Below are positions 26,710 to 35,864 of a DNA stretch of 64,000 nt, piece by piece (the first letter of the stretch is position 1; each line of letters opens with the position of its first letter). This stretch comes from Streptomyces asoensis. GTDB lineage: Bacteria; Actinomycetota; Actinomycetes; Streptomycetales; Streptomycetaceae. The notes below the pieces were generated by a model. The model searched no databases and had not been told where the DNA came from. It saw only the letters and a program-made list of their open reading frames with translations. Position numbers and translations under genes: made by a program. The stretch is taken from positions 6,696,001-6,760,000 of the forward strand of contig NZ_CP049838.1 of NCBI RefSeq assembly GCF_013085465.1, written 5' to 3'.

Positions 26710-26831
26710 ACGCACCCGCACGTCCGCCCCGACGAGAAGGCCCCCCGAAGCACGAGTACGGGCACCAGCACCAGCACCAGCACCAGCACGAAGACGAGCA
26801 CGAGAACGCACCCGCACGTCCGCCCCGACGA
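26710..26831 (+). repeat. 26-bp direct repeat and CAC/CAG-rich tract before the first galactosidase
   Basis: The same 26 bases occur at 26710-26735 and 26806-26831, 96 bp apart, separated by a CACCAG repeat tract. The second copy leads into the ribosome site of the galactosidase gene. The interval between MFS stop and ATG 26842 is otherwise without a gene. Confidence 0.7.
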
Positions 26832-26841
26832 AGGGACCCGC

Positions 26842-28596
26842 ATGCCAGCCCTGACCACGACCTCCGACGGTTTCCTCCTCCACGGCGAGCCGTTCCGCAT
26901 CCTCTCCGGCGCTCTGCACTACTTCCGCGTCCACCCCGACCAGTGGGCCGACCGGCTGCGCAAGGCTCGCCTCATGGGCCTGAACACCGTCGAGACGTAC
27001 ATCCCGTGGAACCTCCACCAGCCCGAACCGGGCACCCTCGTCCTCGACGGACTCCTCGACCTGCCCCGCTTCCTGCGGCTGGCCGCCGCGGAGGGACTGC
27101 ACGTCCTCCTCCGTCCCGGCCCCTTCATCTGCGCCGAGTGGGACGGCGGCGGTCTGCCGCACTGGCTCACCACCGACCCCGACATCCGCCTGCGCACCAG
27201 CGACCCCCGCTTCACGGACATCGTGGACCGCTACCTGGACCTCCTCCTCCCGCCGCTCCTGCCGCACATGGCGGCGTCGGGCGGCCCGGTCATCGCCGTA
27301 CAGGTGGAGAACGAGTACGGGGCCTACGGCGACGACATCGCCTACCTCGAGCACCTCGAGCTCTCCCTCCGCTCACGCGGCGTCGAGGAGCTCCTCTTCA
27401 CCTGCGACCAGACCGACGGCGATCACCTCAAGAACGGCGTTCTGCCCGGTGTCCTCGCCACCGGCACGTTCGGCAGCCGCGTGGACCAGTCCCTCCAGCG
27501 GCTCCGTGAGGCACAGCCCGAAGGCCCCCTGATGTGCGGGGAGTTCTGGATCGGCTGGTTCGACCACTGGGGCGGTCCGCACCACGGAAGGGACGCCGAG
27601 GACGCCGCCGCCGACCTCGACCGGCTCCTCTCGGCGGGCGCCTCCGTCAACATCTACATGTTCCACGGCGGCACCAACTTCGGTTACACCAACGGCGCCA
27701 ACCACCACCACGCCTACGTGCCGACCATCACCTCCTACGACTACGACGCCCCGCTCACCGAGAGCGGCGACCCGGGCCCGAAGTACCACGCCTTCCGCGA
27801 GGTCATCGCCCGCCACGCCCCGGTCCCGGACGAGCCGGTGCCCGCCCCGTCGCCCAAACTCCCCCCGACCACCGTCCGGTTGACGGACCGCGCCCCGCTC
27901 CTCCCCCTCGCCGACCGCCCCGTGCACGCCACGGACCCCCGCTCCGCCGACGAGCTGAACCAACGCTCCGGGTACACCCTGTACCGGACCACCGTCCCCA
28001 CCCCCGGGGCCGGCCTCCTGCACTTCGCCGGCGGAGTGGGGGACCGCGCCCAGGTCTTCCTGGACGGCGCCCCCGCGGGCGTCCTCGAACGCGAGCGCTA
28101 CGACGAGACCCTGCCCGTCCACGTCCCCCGCCCCGACGCCGTACTCGAGGTGCTCGTGGAGAACATGGGCCGGGTCAACTACGGCCCCCGCATCGGCGTC
28201 CCCAAGGGCCTGCTGGGCCCGGTCACGCTCGACGGCACACCCCTGCACGGCTGGGACTCCCACGCACTGCCCCTGGACGACGTACCGGTCACCGCCGCCT
28301 TCGCCCCGGCCGAGACCCCCACCTGCGCCGAACCCGCGCTGCACCGCGGCACGTTCGAGGTGCGGACCCCCGCCGACACCTTCCTCGCCCTCCCCGGCTG
28401 GACGAAGGGCCAGGCCTGGGTCAACGGGTTCCACCTGGGCCGCTACTGGAGCCGCGGCCCGCAGCGCACCCTCTACGTCCCGGCCCCCGCCCTGCGCCCG
28501 GGCGTCAACGAGCTGGTCGTCCTCGAACTGCACGGCACCACCACCCTCGACGCCCAGCTCACCGACACCCCCGACCTCGGCCCGGAGCAGTCCTGA
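26842..28596 (+). CDS. GH35 beta-galactosidase
   Basis: 584 aa. It starts FLLHGEPFRILSGALHYFRV, standard for GH35. Acid/base Glu lies in VIAVQVENEYGAYG and the nucleophile Glu in MCGEFWIGWFDHWGG; NIYMFHGGTNFGY and SYDYDAPLTE follow. The C-terminal beta-sandwich domains (LNQRSGYTLYRTTV, LPGWTKGQAWVNGFHLGRYW) are complete. No signal peptide, so it probably acts inside the cell on imported galactosides. ATG 26842 follows GAAGGGA. Its stop overlaps the start of the next gene. Confidence 0.93.
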   Translation: MPALTTTSDGFLLHGEPFRILSGALHYFRVHPDQWADRLRKARLMGLNTVETYIPWNLHQPEPGTLVLDGLLDLPRFLRLAAAEGLHVLLRPGPFICAEWDGGGLPHWLTTDPDIRLRTSDPRFTDIVDRYLDLLLPPLLPHMAASGGPVIAVQVENEYGAYGDDIAYLEHLELSLRSRGVEELLFTCDQTDGDHLKNGVLPGVLATGTFGSRVDQSLQRLREAQPEGPLMCGEFWIGWFDHWGGPHHGRDAEDAAADLDRLLSAGASVNIYMFHGGTNFGYTNGANHHHAYVPTITSYDYDAPLTESGDPGPKYHAFREVIARHAPVPDEPVPAPSPKLPPTTVRLTDRAPLLPLADRPVHATDPRSADELNQRSGYTLYRTTVPTPGAGLLHFAGGVGDRAQVFLDGAPAGVLERERYDETLPVHVPRPDAVLEVLVENMGRVNYGPRIGVPKGLLGPVTLDGTPLHGWDSHALPLDDVPVTAAFAPAETPTCAEPALHRGTFEVRTPADTFLALPGWTKGQAWVNGFHLGRYWSRGPQRTLYVPAPALRPGVNELVVLELHGTTTLDAQLTDTPDLGPEQS

Positions 28597-31115
28597 TGCG
28601 GCACCGGGTGAGCATTCAGCCTCCCTCCGCACCCTCGCTCCGAGGCCACCTCCCCTTCGCCGACGCCCCCACCGCCCCCGACCCCATCGAGGTGACCAGC
28701 CGCTGGCTGACCCGGGGCGGCCGCCCCTGGTTCCCGGTCTCGGGGGAGTTCCACTACTCCCGGTACCCGGCCCGGGAGTGGGAGGAGGAGCTGCTGAAGA
28801 TGAAGGCGGGCGGGGTCACGGTCGTCGCCTCGTACGTCATCTGGATCCACCACGAGGAGACCGAGGGCCGCGTCCGCTTCGACGGCGACCGCGATCTGCG
28901 CCGCTTCGCCCGGCTCTGCGCCCGCCACGGCCTGGACTTCATCCCGCGCATCGGCCCCTGGTCGCACGCGGAGGTCCGGGGCGGCGGCCTCCCCGACTGG
29001 GTACTCGCCCGCACCACGGCCCCCCGCACCGACGACCCGGCGTACCTCGCCGCCGTCCGTCCCTGGTGGGAGGCGATCGCGGCGCAACTGGACGGCCTGG
29101 ACCGCGCGCACGGCGGCCCGATCGTCGCGATCCAGATCGAGAACGAGCTCTACGACCAGCCCGGCCACCTCCGCACCCTGAAGCGCATGGCCCAGGAGGC
29201 CGGCCTCAGCGCCCCCCTGTGGACCTCGACGGCATGGGGCGGAGTCCACCTCCCCGACGACGAACTGCTCCCCCTCTACGGCGGCTACCCCGAGGCCTTC
29301 TGGACCGAGGCCGACGGCGGCTGGCCCGACACCTGCCGCAAGCACTTCTTCTTCACCCACCAGCGCGACGACGAGGGCATCGGCGCCGACCTGCGCCCGA
29401 CGACCGTACGCGGCACGGATCCCGACACCTACGCGGACAGGTTCCCCTGGGCCACCTGCGAGTTGGGCGGCGGCATGGCCGTCGCCTACCACCGCCGCCC
29501 GCGCGTCGACGCCGCCGACATCGGCGCCCTCGGCCTGACGAAGATCGGCTGCGGCTCGGTCTGGCAGGGCTACTACATGTTCCACGGCGGCACCAACCCG
29601 ACGGGGGAGCGGACGACCCTCCAGGAGTCCCACGCCACCGCCTATCCCAACGACCTCCCGGTCCTCACGTACGACTTCCAGGCCCCCCTCGGCGAGTACG
29701 GCCAGTACCGCCCCTCCTACGACGAACTCCGGCTCCAGCACCTGCTGTTGGCGGACTTCGGCGAGGTGATCGCCCCCATGCGGTCGGTGCTGCCGGACGG
29801 CCGTCCGCGAGGCCAGCACGACCGCGACACCCTGCGCTGGGCGGTCCGCGGCGACGGGCGCGCCGCGGGCTTCCTCTTCGTCACCAACCACCAGCCGCAC
29901 GAGCCACTCCCGGACCACCCGGACACGAGCTTCACGATCGGCTTCCCCGAGGCCCCGCCCCTCACCCTCCCCAGCGTCCCCGTCACCGTCCCCGCGGGCG
30001 CCTACTTCTGCTGGCCGCTGCGGCTGGACGTGGCGGGCCTGCGCCTGGACTGGGCCACTGCCCAGCCGGTCTGCACGATCGTGGACGACGACGGCCGTAC
30101 GGTCCTGGTCCTCGCGGCGACGGACGGCATCGAGCCCGAACTGGCCCTGGACGCACGGACGGTGGCGTCCCTCGCCACCCCGCCCGGCGTGGACGTCTCG
30201 GCCGTGACCGACGACGACCGCATCCTGATCACCGGCCTGCGCCCCGGCACGGACGCCCTGGTCGAGACGGAGACCCCGGCCGGCGACCGGGTCGCCCTCC
30301 TCGTCCTGGACGCCACCACCGCCCGCACCGCCTACCGGGGCGAGGCCTGGGGCGCGCGGCGGCTCGTCCTGTGCGCCGAGGGCGTGGTCTTCGACGCGAC
30401 GACCGGCGAGGTACGCATCCACCCCCGCACCTCGGACGACGAGGACGACGAGGACGACGAGGACGACGAGGTCGACGAGAACGGCGCGGACATCGCGGAC
30501 ATCGCGGACATCGCGGTCGGCGTGGTCGGCGCGCGACCCCGTCCCCCCGTCCCGACGGTCTCCCTCTCCGTCCTCCCGGCCCCGCACCGCCCGCCGACGA
30601 CACCCGGTGCCACCGTGAAGGAGAGCCAGGACGGCGCCCTGACCCGCTACACACTCGTCCCCGACGAGGACGCGCCCACCGCCCTCGCCCCCACCCTCAC
30701 CGCGCTCCGCCCGGCGGGCCCGGCACCGACCCCGGAGACGGGCGTACTGGGCCGGGCGAGCGCCCCCGCCGACGAGCACTACGACACGAAGGCGGCGGTC
30801 TACCGCGTCGACGTACCGGCGACCCGCGCCGACACCCCCACCCCGCCCGGCTCCGACCTGCTGCGCCTGCACTGGACCGGCGACGTGGCCCGCGCCTACG
30901 TGGGGGACACACTCGTCGCCGACCAGTTCTTCACGGGCCGCCCGTGGGACATCGCGCTCGACCGACTCCCGCCCGGTGAGCCGCTCACCCTGAGAATCCT
31001 GCCGCTCGCCGCCGACGCGGCGGTCCACCTCCCCGTCACCCCGCCGGCCGGCATCGCCGAGGTACGGCACGCCGAACGGATCACGACCCGCACCTGGACG
31101 CTCGGCACGACCTGA
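28596..31115 (+). CDS. Second GH35-type beta-galactosidase with acidic insert
   Basis: 839 aa, starting at ATG 28596 within TGATG of the preceding stop. GH35 hallmarks: FPVSGEFHYSRYPAREW, GPIVAIQIENELYDQPGH (acid/base Glu), FPWATCELGGGMA (candidate nucleophile) and GYYMFHGGTNPTGE. It is a different branch from its neighbour, with only the catalytic barrel shared. Around residues 610-640 there is a run of Asp/Glu triplets followed by ADIADIADI repeats encoded by tandem DNA, probably an unstructured linker. No signal peptide. Confidence 0.88.
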   Translation: MRHRVSIQPPSAPSLRGHLPFADAPTAPDPIEVTSRWLTRGGRPWFPVSGEFHYSRYPAREWEEELLKMKAGGVTVVASYVIWIHHEETEGRVRFDGDRDLRRFARLCARHGLDFIPRIGPWSHAEVRGGGLPDWVLARTTAPRTDDPAYLAAVRPWWEAIAAQLDGLDRAHGGPIVAIQIENELYDQPGHLRTLKRMAQEAGLSAPLWTSTAWGGVHLPDDELLPLYGGYPEAFWTEADGGWPDTCRKHFFFTHQRDDEGIGADLRPTTVRGTDPDTYADRFPWATCELGGGMAVAYHRRPRVDAADIGALGLTKIGCGSVWQGYYMFHGGTNPTGERTTLQESHATAYPNDLPVLTYDFQAPLGEYGQYRPSYDELRLQHLLLADFGEVIAPMRSVLPDGRPRGQHDRDTLRWAVRGDGRAAGFLFVTNHQPHEPLPDHPDTSFTIGFPEAPPLTLPSVPVTVPAGAYFCWPLRLDVAGLRLDWATAQPVCTIVDDDGRTVLVLAATDGIEPELALDARTVASLATPPGVDVSAVTDDDRILITGLRPGTDALVETETPAGDRVALLVLDATTARTAYRGEAWGARRLVLCAEGVVFDATTGEVRIHPRTSDDEDDEDDEDDEVDENGADIADIADIAVGVVGARPRPPVPTVSLSVLPAPHRPPTTPGATVKESQDGALTRYTLVPDEDAPTALAPTLTALRPAGPAPTPETGVLGRASAPADEHYDTKAAVYRVDVPATRADTPTPPGSDLLRLHWTGDVARAYVGDTLVADQFFTGRPWDIALDRLPPGEPLTLRILPLAADAAVHLPVTPPAGIAEVRHAERITTRTWTLGTT

Positions 31116-31210
31116 CCCCCGCTTCCTCGTCCGCCCGGCCTATCCTGTGGGTCCGCCGGGCGGCCCAGCGCGACCGGCCCCGGACCAGTCCCGAGGAAGA
31201 AGCCCCCACC

Positions 31211-32299
31211 ATGACCCGAAGCGCCGCCGACGGCCCGGCGGGCCCGGCGTCCAGGGGACGCAGCAGACGCAACTTCGCGGGCTCACGTCCGGTCATGGAC
31301 GACGTCGCCAAACTGGCCGGAGTCTCCAAGCAGACGGTCTCCCGGGTCCTCAACGACCACCCGGCCGTCCGCGCCGAGACCCGGGAGGCGGTCCGGGCGG
31401 CCATGCGCACGCTCGGCTACCGCCCCAGCAGCAGCGCCCGCTCGCTGGCCAGCGGCCGCACCCGGATGCTCGGCGTGATCTCCTTCGACGCGGCCCGCTA
31501 CGGCCCCGCCTCGACCCTGACCGCGATCAACACGGCGGCGCAGGAGGCCGGTTACCTGGTGAGCTCGATCGCGCTGGACACCGCGGACCGGGACACGGTG
31601 GTGCGGGCCGCGGACCGGCTGTCGGCGGAGGGCGCGGACGGAGTGATCGCGATCGCGCCCCAGGTGCGGGTGGCCCGGGCCCTGGCCGAGGCCCACCTGG
31701 ACACCCCGCTGGTCGTCATGGACAACGAGCTGGGCGACGGCACCCCCATGGTCACCTCGGACGCCACCACCGGCGCCCGCAAGGCCACGCGGCATCTGCT
31801 CTCCCTCGGCCACCCCACGGTCCACCACCTCGCGGGCCCGACGGGCTGGACCTCGGCGGACCGCCGGGCCGAGAGCTGGCGCGCCACCCTCGAGGCGGCC
31901 GGAGCCGAGGTGCACACCCCCCTCATCGGCGACTGGAGCGCCGACTCCGGCTACGACCTCGGCCGCGAACTGGCGATGGATCCGTCCGTCACCGCGATCT
32001 TCGTGTCGAACGACCAGATGGCCCTCGGCGTCCTGCGCGCCCTGTACGAGGCGGGCCGCCGGGTCCCGGAGGACGTCAGCGTCGTCGGCTACGACGACAT
32101 CCCCGAGGCCGCCCATTTCCTCCCGCCGCTGACCACGATCCGTACGGACTTCACGGACATCGGCACGATCTCCCTGCGCATCCTGCTGAACCGCATCGAC
32201 AGCCCGTCGACCCCCGGAAGCCCGCTCACGGTCGTCCCCGTCGATCTGTGCGTCCGCCACAGCACCACCGGCCCACGCCGAACGGGCCGACAGGGCTGA
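31211..32299 (+). CDS. LacI-family transcriptional regulator
   Basis: 362 aa. After a 25-residue basic arm the HTH reads MDDVAKLAGVSKQTVSRVLN, with the hinge helix SSSARSLASGRTR. The periplasmic-binding-like domain runs from MLGVISFD to VPVDLCVRHS. It is the last gene after the transporter and two beta-galactosidases, 95 bp downstream, and probably represses them through the GATGTTACCGGTAACATC site at 25244-25261, released by a galactoside. Confidence 0.92.
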   Translation: MTRSAADGPAGPASRGRSRRNFAGSRPVMDDVAKLAGVSKQTVSRVLNDHPAVRAETREAVRAAMRTLGYRPSSSARSLASGRTRMLGVISFDAARYGPASTLTAINTAAQEAGYLVSSIALDTADRDTVVRAADRLSAEGADGVIAIAPQVRVARALAEAHLDTPLVVMDNELGDGTPMVTSDATTGARKATRHLLSLGHPTVHHLAGPTGWTSADRRAESWRATLEAAGAEVHTPLIGDWSADSGYDLGRELAMDPSVTAIFVSNDQMALGVLRALYEAGRRVPEDVSVVGYDDIPEAAHFLPPLTTIRTDFTDIGTISLRILLNRIDSPSTPGSPLTVVPVDLCVRHSTTGPRRTGRQG

Positions 32300-32314
32300 C
32301 CGGGCGGGCCGGGT

Positions 32315-33193
32315 TCACTCGTGCGGGCCCCGCAAGGCCGCGGCATGGAGATGTTCCAGGGCGTCCAGCACGACGGTGTTCCAGTGCCAGGCCAGCCACC
32401 GGCCGACGTCGTTGCCGGTCTGCCGGAGCGCGGCCAGCTCGGCCTGGGTGAAACCGGTCAGCGGCCGCTCGTGATGGGAGGACACCATGCCCAGCGGCAC
32501 GCCCTGCCGGTTCATCAGCGGAACGCTGTGCGCGGCCCGACTGCCCGTCTGGAGGATGGCGTGGCGGGAGGCCTCGTCGAACACCGGCGCCGACTCCACG
32601 TCCTGCACGGTGACCTGCCGACGCTGGCCGGCCGCCTGCGCGCAGGAGGTGGTCGACGAGTCGACGAAGGCGAAGAAGTCGCTGAAGTACCTGTTCAGGC
32701 CGGTGTGCCGAGCCAGGCGGAGCCGGCCTCGCTCGCTCAGCTGGACATTGCCCATCGGCGTCTGGGTGATCGACAGCACCCGCTGGAGGGTCGCCGTGAT
32801 CACAGCGCCCTGGCTGGTGGCGTTGCCGCGCTCCACCGGGAGCCCGGGAAGCGCGGGCGGGCCGCGCCGCGCCCGGCCGGGGAACCACAGCTCGGCGTCG
32901 GCATCGGGCGCCGGTGTGCGTACGACGGCGTCGGCGAGTGTGGAGAGCTTGATGTTGAACTGCTGGGAGGCGCCCTTCATCAGCGCGAACGCCTCGTCGG
33001 TGGAGCCGAGGCCGTAGCGGTCGAGCAACACCCCTTCCGCACGGGCGACTCCGGCGCGGCCGTACAGACGGTTACGCAGATCAAGATCTTCCTGCCGCCA
33101 CAGCAGTCCGCTTCCCTCTCCCTGTCCGGACCCGGAGCCGGACACATCGGCCGCCGAGCCTCCTTCGGCAGGGTGCCGGGACAGCTGGCTCAT
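32315..33193 (-). CDS. ANTAR-domain regulator with C-terminal GAF-like domain
   Basis: 292 aa. Residues 30-90 form an ANTAR domain (LYGRAGVARAEGVLLDRYG, TDEAFALMKGASQQFNIKL), which in other proteins binds paired RNA hairpins and prevents termination. The rest resembles a GAF sensor (FFAFVDSSTTSC, APVFDEASRHAILQTGSRA). No kinase is adjacent. ATG 33193. Convergent with the LacI gene, 15 bp apart. Confidence 0.85.
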   Translation of the reverse strand: MSQLSRHPAEGGSAADVSGSGSGQGEGSGLLWRQEDLDLRNRLYGRAGVARAEGVLLDRYGLGSTDEAFALMKGASQQFNIKLSTLADAVVRTPAPDADAELWFPGRARRGPPALPGLPVERGNATSQGAVITATLQRVLSITQTPMGNVQLSERGRLRLARHTGLNRYFSDFFAFVDSSTTSCAQAAGQRRQVTVQDVESAPVFDEASRHAILQTGSRAAHSVPLMNRQGVPLGMVSSHHERPLTGFTQAELAALRQTGNDVGRWLAWHWNTVVLDALEHLHAAALRGPHE

Positions 33194-33747
33194 ACCAAGG
33201 GCTCCAATCCGGGGTGAGTCCGAGCAACGGACGACAGTGAACCCGGCGGGCGCTCCCCGGCCGGCCGGGGGCGTACCTCCTTACCAAGCACTGCCAACAA
33301 CTAACCGGAAGCCGGACGAGTAAACCCGCCGGCTTCCGCATCACAGAGGGTGCGCGGCGGTGTGCGGGGCGGGGCGCGGGGCGGGGCGCGGGGCGGTGTG
33401 TGGGTCAGGAGGCGCCGCGAGCGCAGAGGCGGCGACCAGCCCGGCCACCTCGAGTACGCAGGCCAGGCAGATCGACGTGGATTCCGAGATCCCGTTCCCT
33501 GCGGTGATCAGGGCGACTCCGATCAAGAGAGTGCGCGAGCGTGCGGCGCATCCCCCGGGCACCTACGGGACCAGGCACCAACACCCCACAAGGGAGGCTG
33601 AGTTCCGGGTGTTCTGGCCATGAAGTCCCAAGGCCGAACCCCAAGGCCGAACCCCAAGGCCGAACCCCAAGGCCGACGGGGACCCGCCCGCCCGACGTGC
33701 TACGGACGCCTGAGCCGGTCGCTTGAGCCGGTCGCCTGAGTCGGACG
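33194..33747. other. Gene-poor interval with two simple repeats
   Basis: A GGGGC-rich tract lies at 33365-33400 and four tandem 13-bp units (CCCAAGGCCGAAC) at 33627-33678. One short minus-strand reading frame (33341-33562) could encode a 73-aa hydrophobic peptide with the segment LLIGVALITAGNG; it has no family match that I know and may be a remnant. Confidence 0.5.
33341..33562 (-). CDS. Possible small membrane peptide or gene remnant
   Basis: 73 codons from GTG 33562. Residues 10-50 are hydrophobic with small residues (two possible helices). The rest, after APPDPHT, is a Pro/Ala run encoded by the GGGGC tract and is unlikely to be selected. No convincing ribosome site. Weakly supported. 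Confidence 0.25.
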   Translation of the reverse strand: MPGGCAARSRTLLIGVALITAGNGISESTSICLACVLEVAGLVAASALAAPPDPHTAPRPAPRPAPHTAAHPL

Positions 33748-34719
33748 TCAGGTCGCCGCTCGCGTCTCGCGCACGCGGTACTCGCTCGGGCTGATGCCGT
33801 GTTCCCGCTTGAACGCGGCGCTGAAGGCGAACGCGTTGGCGAATCCGACGCGGTCCGCCACCACGGCGAGCGTGGCATCGGGCTCGCGCAGCAGGTCGGC
33901 GGCCAGGGCGAGGCGTCGTTCCCGTAGGTAGGTCATCGGCGGCTGTCCGACGAGGGCGGAGAAGCGCCGGGCCAGGTTCGCCCGGGACACGCCGGTCTTC
34001 GCCGCCAGGGCCGGCAGGGTCCACGGGTGGGCGGGGTCGGCTTGCAGCATGCGCAGGGCGGGGCCGACCACGGGATCACTGTAGGCCCGGTACCAGGCGG
34101 GGACCTGGGCGCCGGGGCGGGTGAACCAGGCGCGCAGGGCGGTGATGAGCATCAGGTCCAGAGCCCGGTCGAGCAGGATCTGCTGACCGGGCTCCTCGCG
34201 GGTGATCTCCTCGAAGATCGCCGCACTGACCGGACAGACACCCACGTCAGCCTCGATGACAGCCAGGGGTGGCAGCGCGGCGAGCAGTCGGCCCGGGGTG
34301 CCGCTGTCCACGGTGTACAGGCCGTTCAGGAGGAGTGTGCCGTCCGGACCTTCCGTGTCCCGGACGCCGGCATCCGGAACTCGGGGGCCGACCAGTTCCT
34401 CGCCCTCCGGGGTCGTGCAGCGGCCACCGGGAAGGATCACCACGTCCGGTTCGGTGTCCGGGTCGTCCGCGATCACATACGGTGCGCCGCCGCACAGCAC
34501 CGCGACGTCCCCGGAGCCGATCCGCACCGGGTCGCCGCCCTGGGGAGTGATCCAGGCGGAACCGCGAACGAGGACCGCGAGGGCCAGCGTCGAGCCGTCC
34601 TCGAAGCGTGCTGCCCAGGAGCCGGTCAGGGAGGACTGGTTGAAGACCGCGCCACTGGTCCGTACCCCGTTCAGGAGGTCCGTCAGCGGATCCGTGCTGG
34701 TCAGCCCCCTGGGACCCAT
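33748..34719 (-). CDS. AraC-family regulator with cupin sensor domain
   Basis: 323 aa. ATG 34719 (MGPRGLTSTDP). The N-terminal half is an AraC-type cupin (LALAVLVRGSAWITPQGGD, VAVLCGGAPYVIADD). The C-terminal half is the double HTH: WTLPALAAKTGVSRANLARRF and ATLAVVADRVGFANAFAFS, ending ISPSEYRVRE. It is divergent from an NmrA-like oxidoreductase gene, the usual arrangement in which the regulator controls that enzyme. Confidence 0.92.
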   Translation of the reverse strand: MGPRGLTSTDPLTDLLNGVRTSGAVFNQSSLTGSWAARFEDGSTLALAVLVRGSAWITPQGGDPVRIGSGDVAVLCGGAPYVIADDPDTEPDVVILPGGRCTTPEGEELVGPRVPDAGVRDTEGPDGTLLLNGLYTVDSGTPGRLLAALPPLAVIEADVGVCPVSAAIFEEITREEPGQQILLDRALDLMLITALRAWFTRPGAQVPAWYRAYSDPVVGPALRMLQADPAHPWTLPALAAKTGVSRANLARRFSALVGQPPMTYLRERRLALAADLLREPDATLAVVADRVGFANAFAFSAAFKREHGISPSEYRVRETRAAT

Positions 34720-34734
34720 GCCGGTCAGCGTAGA

Positions 34735-34761
34735 GGAACGCATGCGTGGACGAACGCATAT
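34735..34761. promoter_or_regulatory. Direct GAACGCAT repeats in the divergent AraC/NmrA promoter
   Basis: GAACGCAT occurs at 34736-34743 and 34752-34759; the first copy is part of the palindrome ACGCATGCGT. Two directly repeated half-sites between the divergent genes are a plausible binding site for the AraC-type regulator. Confidence 0.45.
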
Positions 34762-34817
34762 GGAGGTGAGTCCACACGGCATGGATCGGACCGATGGCGA
34801 CTGATTCAGTCGAGGCC

Positions 34818-35666
34818 ATGAACGACGATGTCATGAGCGACGAGACGATCCTGGTGACAGGGGCCACGGGCAAGACCGGCCGCCGGGTGGCGCGGCTGCT
34901 CCAGGAGCGGGGCGTGACGGTCCGCGCGGTGTCCCGGTCCGGTACGCAGTCCTTCGACTGGGCGGACCGCTCCACCTGGGAGCCCGCGCTGGAGGGCGTG
35001 ACGGGGGTGTACCTGGTGGTGCCCGACCTCGGCAGCCCGCGGGCCGCCGAGGACATCGCCGCCTTCGCCGGGCAGGCGGCGGCGACCGGCGCCCGTCGAG
35101 CGGTGCTGCTGTCCGTGCCCGAGGGCGGGCTGGACGAGGAGCACGTCCTCGCCGCGGAGCGGGCGCTCGAGCACGCGGGCCTGGACTGGACCGTGCTACG
35201 GCCGCGGTGGTTCTTCCAGAACTTCAGCGAGGACTTCCTCCACGACCCCGTCCTGAGCGGCGAGGTACGGCTGCCGGCCGGGGACGGCAAGGAGGCGTTC
35301 GTCGACGCCGAGGACATCGCCGAAGTGGCGGTCGCCGCCCTCACGGAAGCCGGGCACGCCGGGTGGCACTACGAGCTCAGCGGGCCCCGGCTGATGACCT
35401 TCGGGGAGGCGGTCGCGGAGATCGCCCGAGCCACCGGCCGCGAGATCCGTTACGTGTCGCTGACGCCGGAGACCTACGGGGACGAGCAGCGTGCGCAGGG
35501 TGTGCCCGAGGAGTGGGTGCAGTTGTCGGTCAACCTGTACGAGTACGTCCGCTCCGGCGGCCTCGCCTCGCTCAGCGACGGCGTCCAGCGGGCGCTGGGC
35601 CGTGCTCCCCGGGACTTCTCCGAGTACGCCGACACCGCCACCCGCCAGGGCGCCTGGAACACCTGA
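34818..35666 (+). CDS. NmrA-like NAD(P)-binding oxidoreductase
   Basis: 282 aa from ATG 34818 (alternatives at 34794 and 34833). The N-terminus has LVTGATGKTGRRVARLLQ, the atypical-SDR glycine motif GxxGxxG. FVDAEDIAEVAVAALTE and YELSGPRLMTFGEAVAEIA are NmrA/EthD-SDR features. Members act as quinone or NAD(P)H reductases or redox sensors. It shares its promoter region with the AraC regulator and is probably its target. Confidence 0.88.
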   Translation: MNDDVMSDETILVTGATGKTGRRVARLLQERGVTVRAVSRSGTQSFDWADRSTWEPALEGVTGVYLVVPDLGSPRAAEDIAAFAGQAAATGARRAVLLSVPEGGLDEEHVLAAERALEHAGLDWTVLRPRWFFQNFSEDFLHDPVLSGEVRLPAGDGKEAFVDAEDIAEVAVAALTEAGHAGWHYELSGPRLMTFGEAVAEIARATGREIRYVSLTPETYGDEQRAQGVPEEWVQLSVNLYEYVRSGGLASLSDGVQRALGRAPRDFSEYADTATRQGAWNT

Positions 35667-35864
35667 CCTTCCACCCGATCAGTCCCACGGGCACCCTCCC
35701 CGCACGGCGGGGAACGAGGACTTACCGTCAACGGATCAGGCGCGCGTGCGCCTCGCTGCACCCCCACCGGCCTCGGCCACGCTATCCGGAGTGCGTCGGC
35801 CAGAGCGACCCGTGACGGCCGGCTCGTGCCGATGCCACAAAGCACCCAGTTGTGGTGATTCGCG
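35667..35864. other. Intergenic, contains a segment related to one in the AICE
   Basis: No gene is seen. Positions 35739-35818 resemble 45964-46040 inside the AICE with about three quarters of bases shared. This is the leftmost sequence that looks related to the mobile zone. Confidence 0.5.

Noticed and set aside
30439..30520. Tandem GACGAG and ATCGCGGAC repeats
   Set aside because: They lie within the reading frame of the second beta-galactosidase and are an acidic linker, not a separate repeat element.
28473..31070. 865-codon reading frame antisense to the second beta-galactosidase
   Set aside because: Composition (Gly/Arg/Val/Ala) and lack of any domain mark it as a shadow of the GH35 gene.
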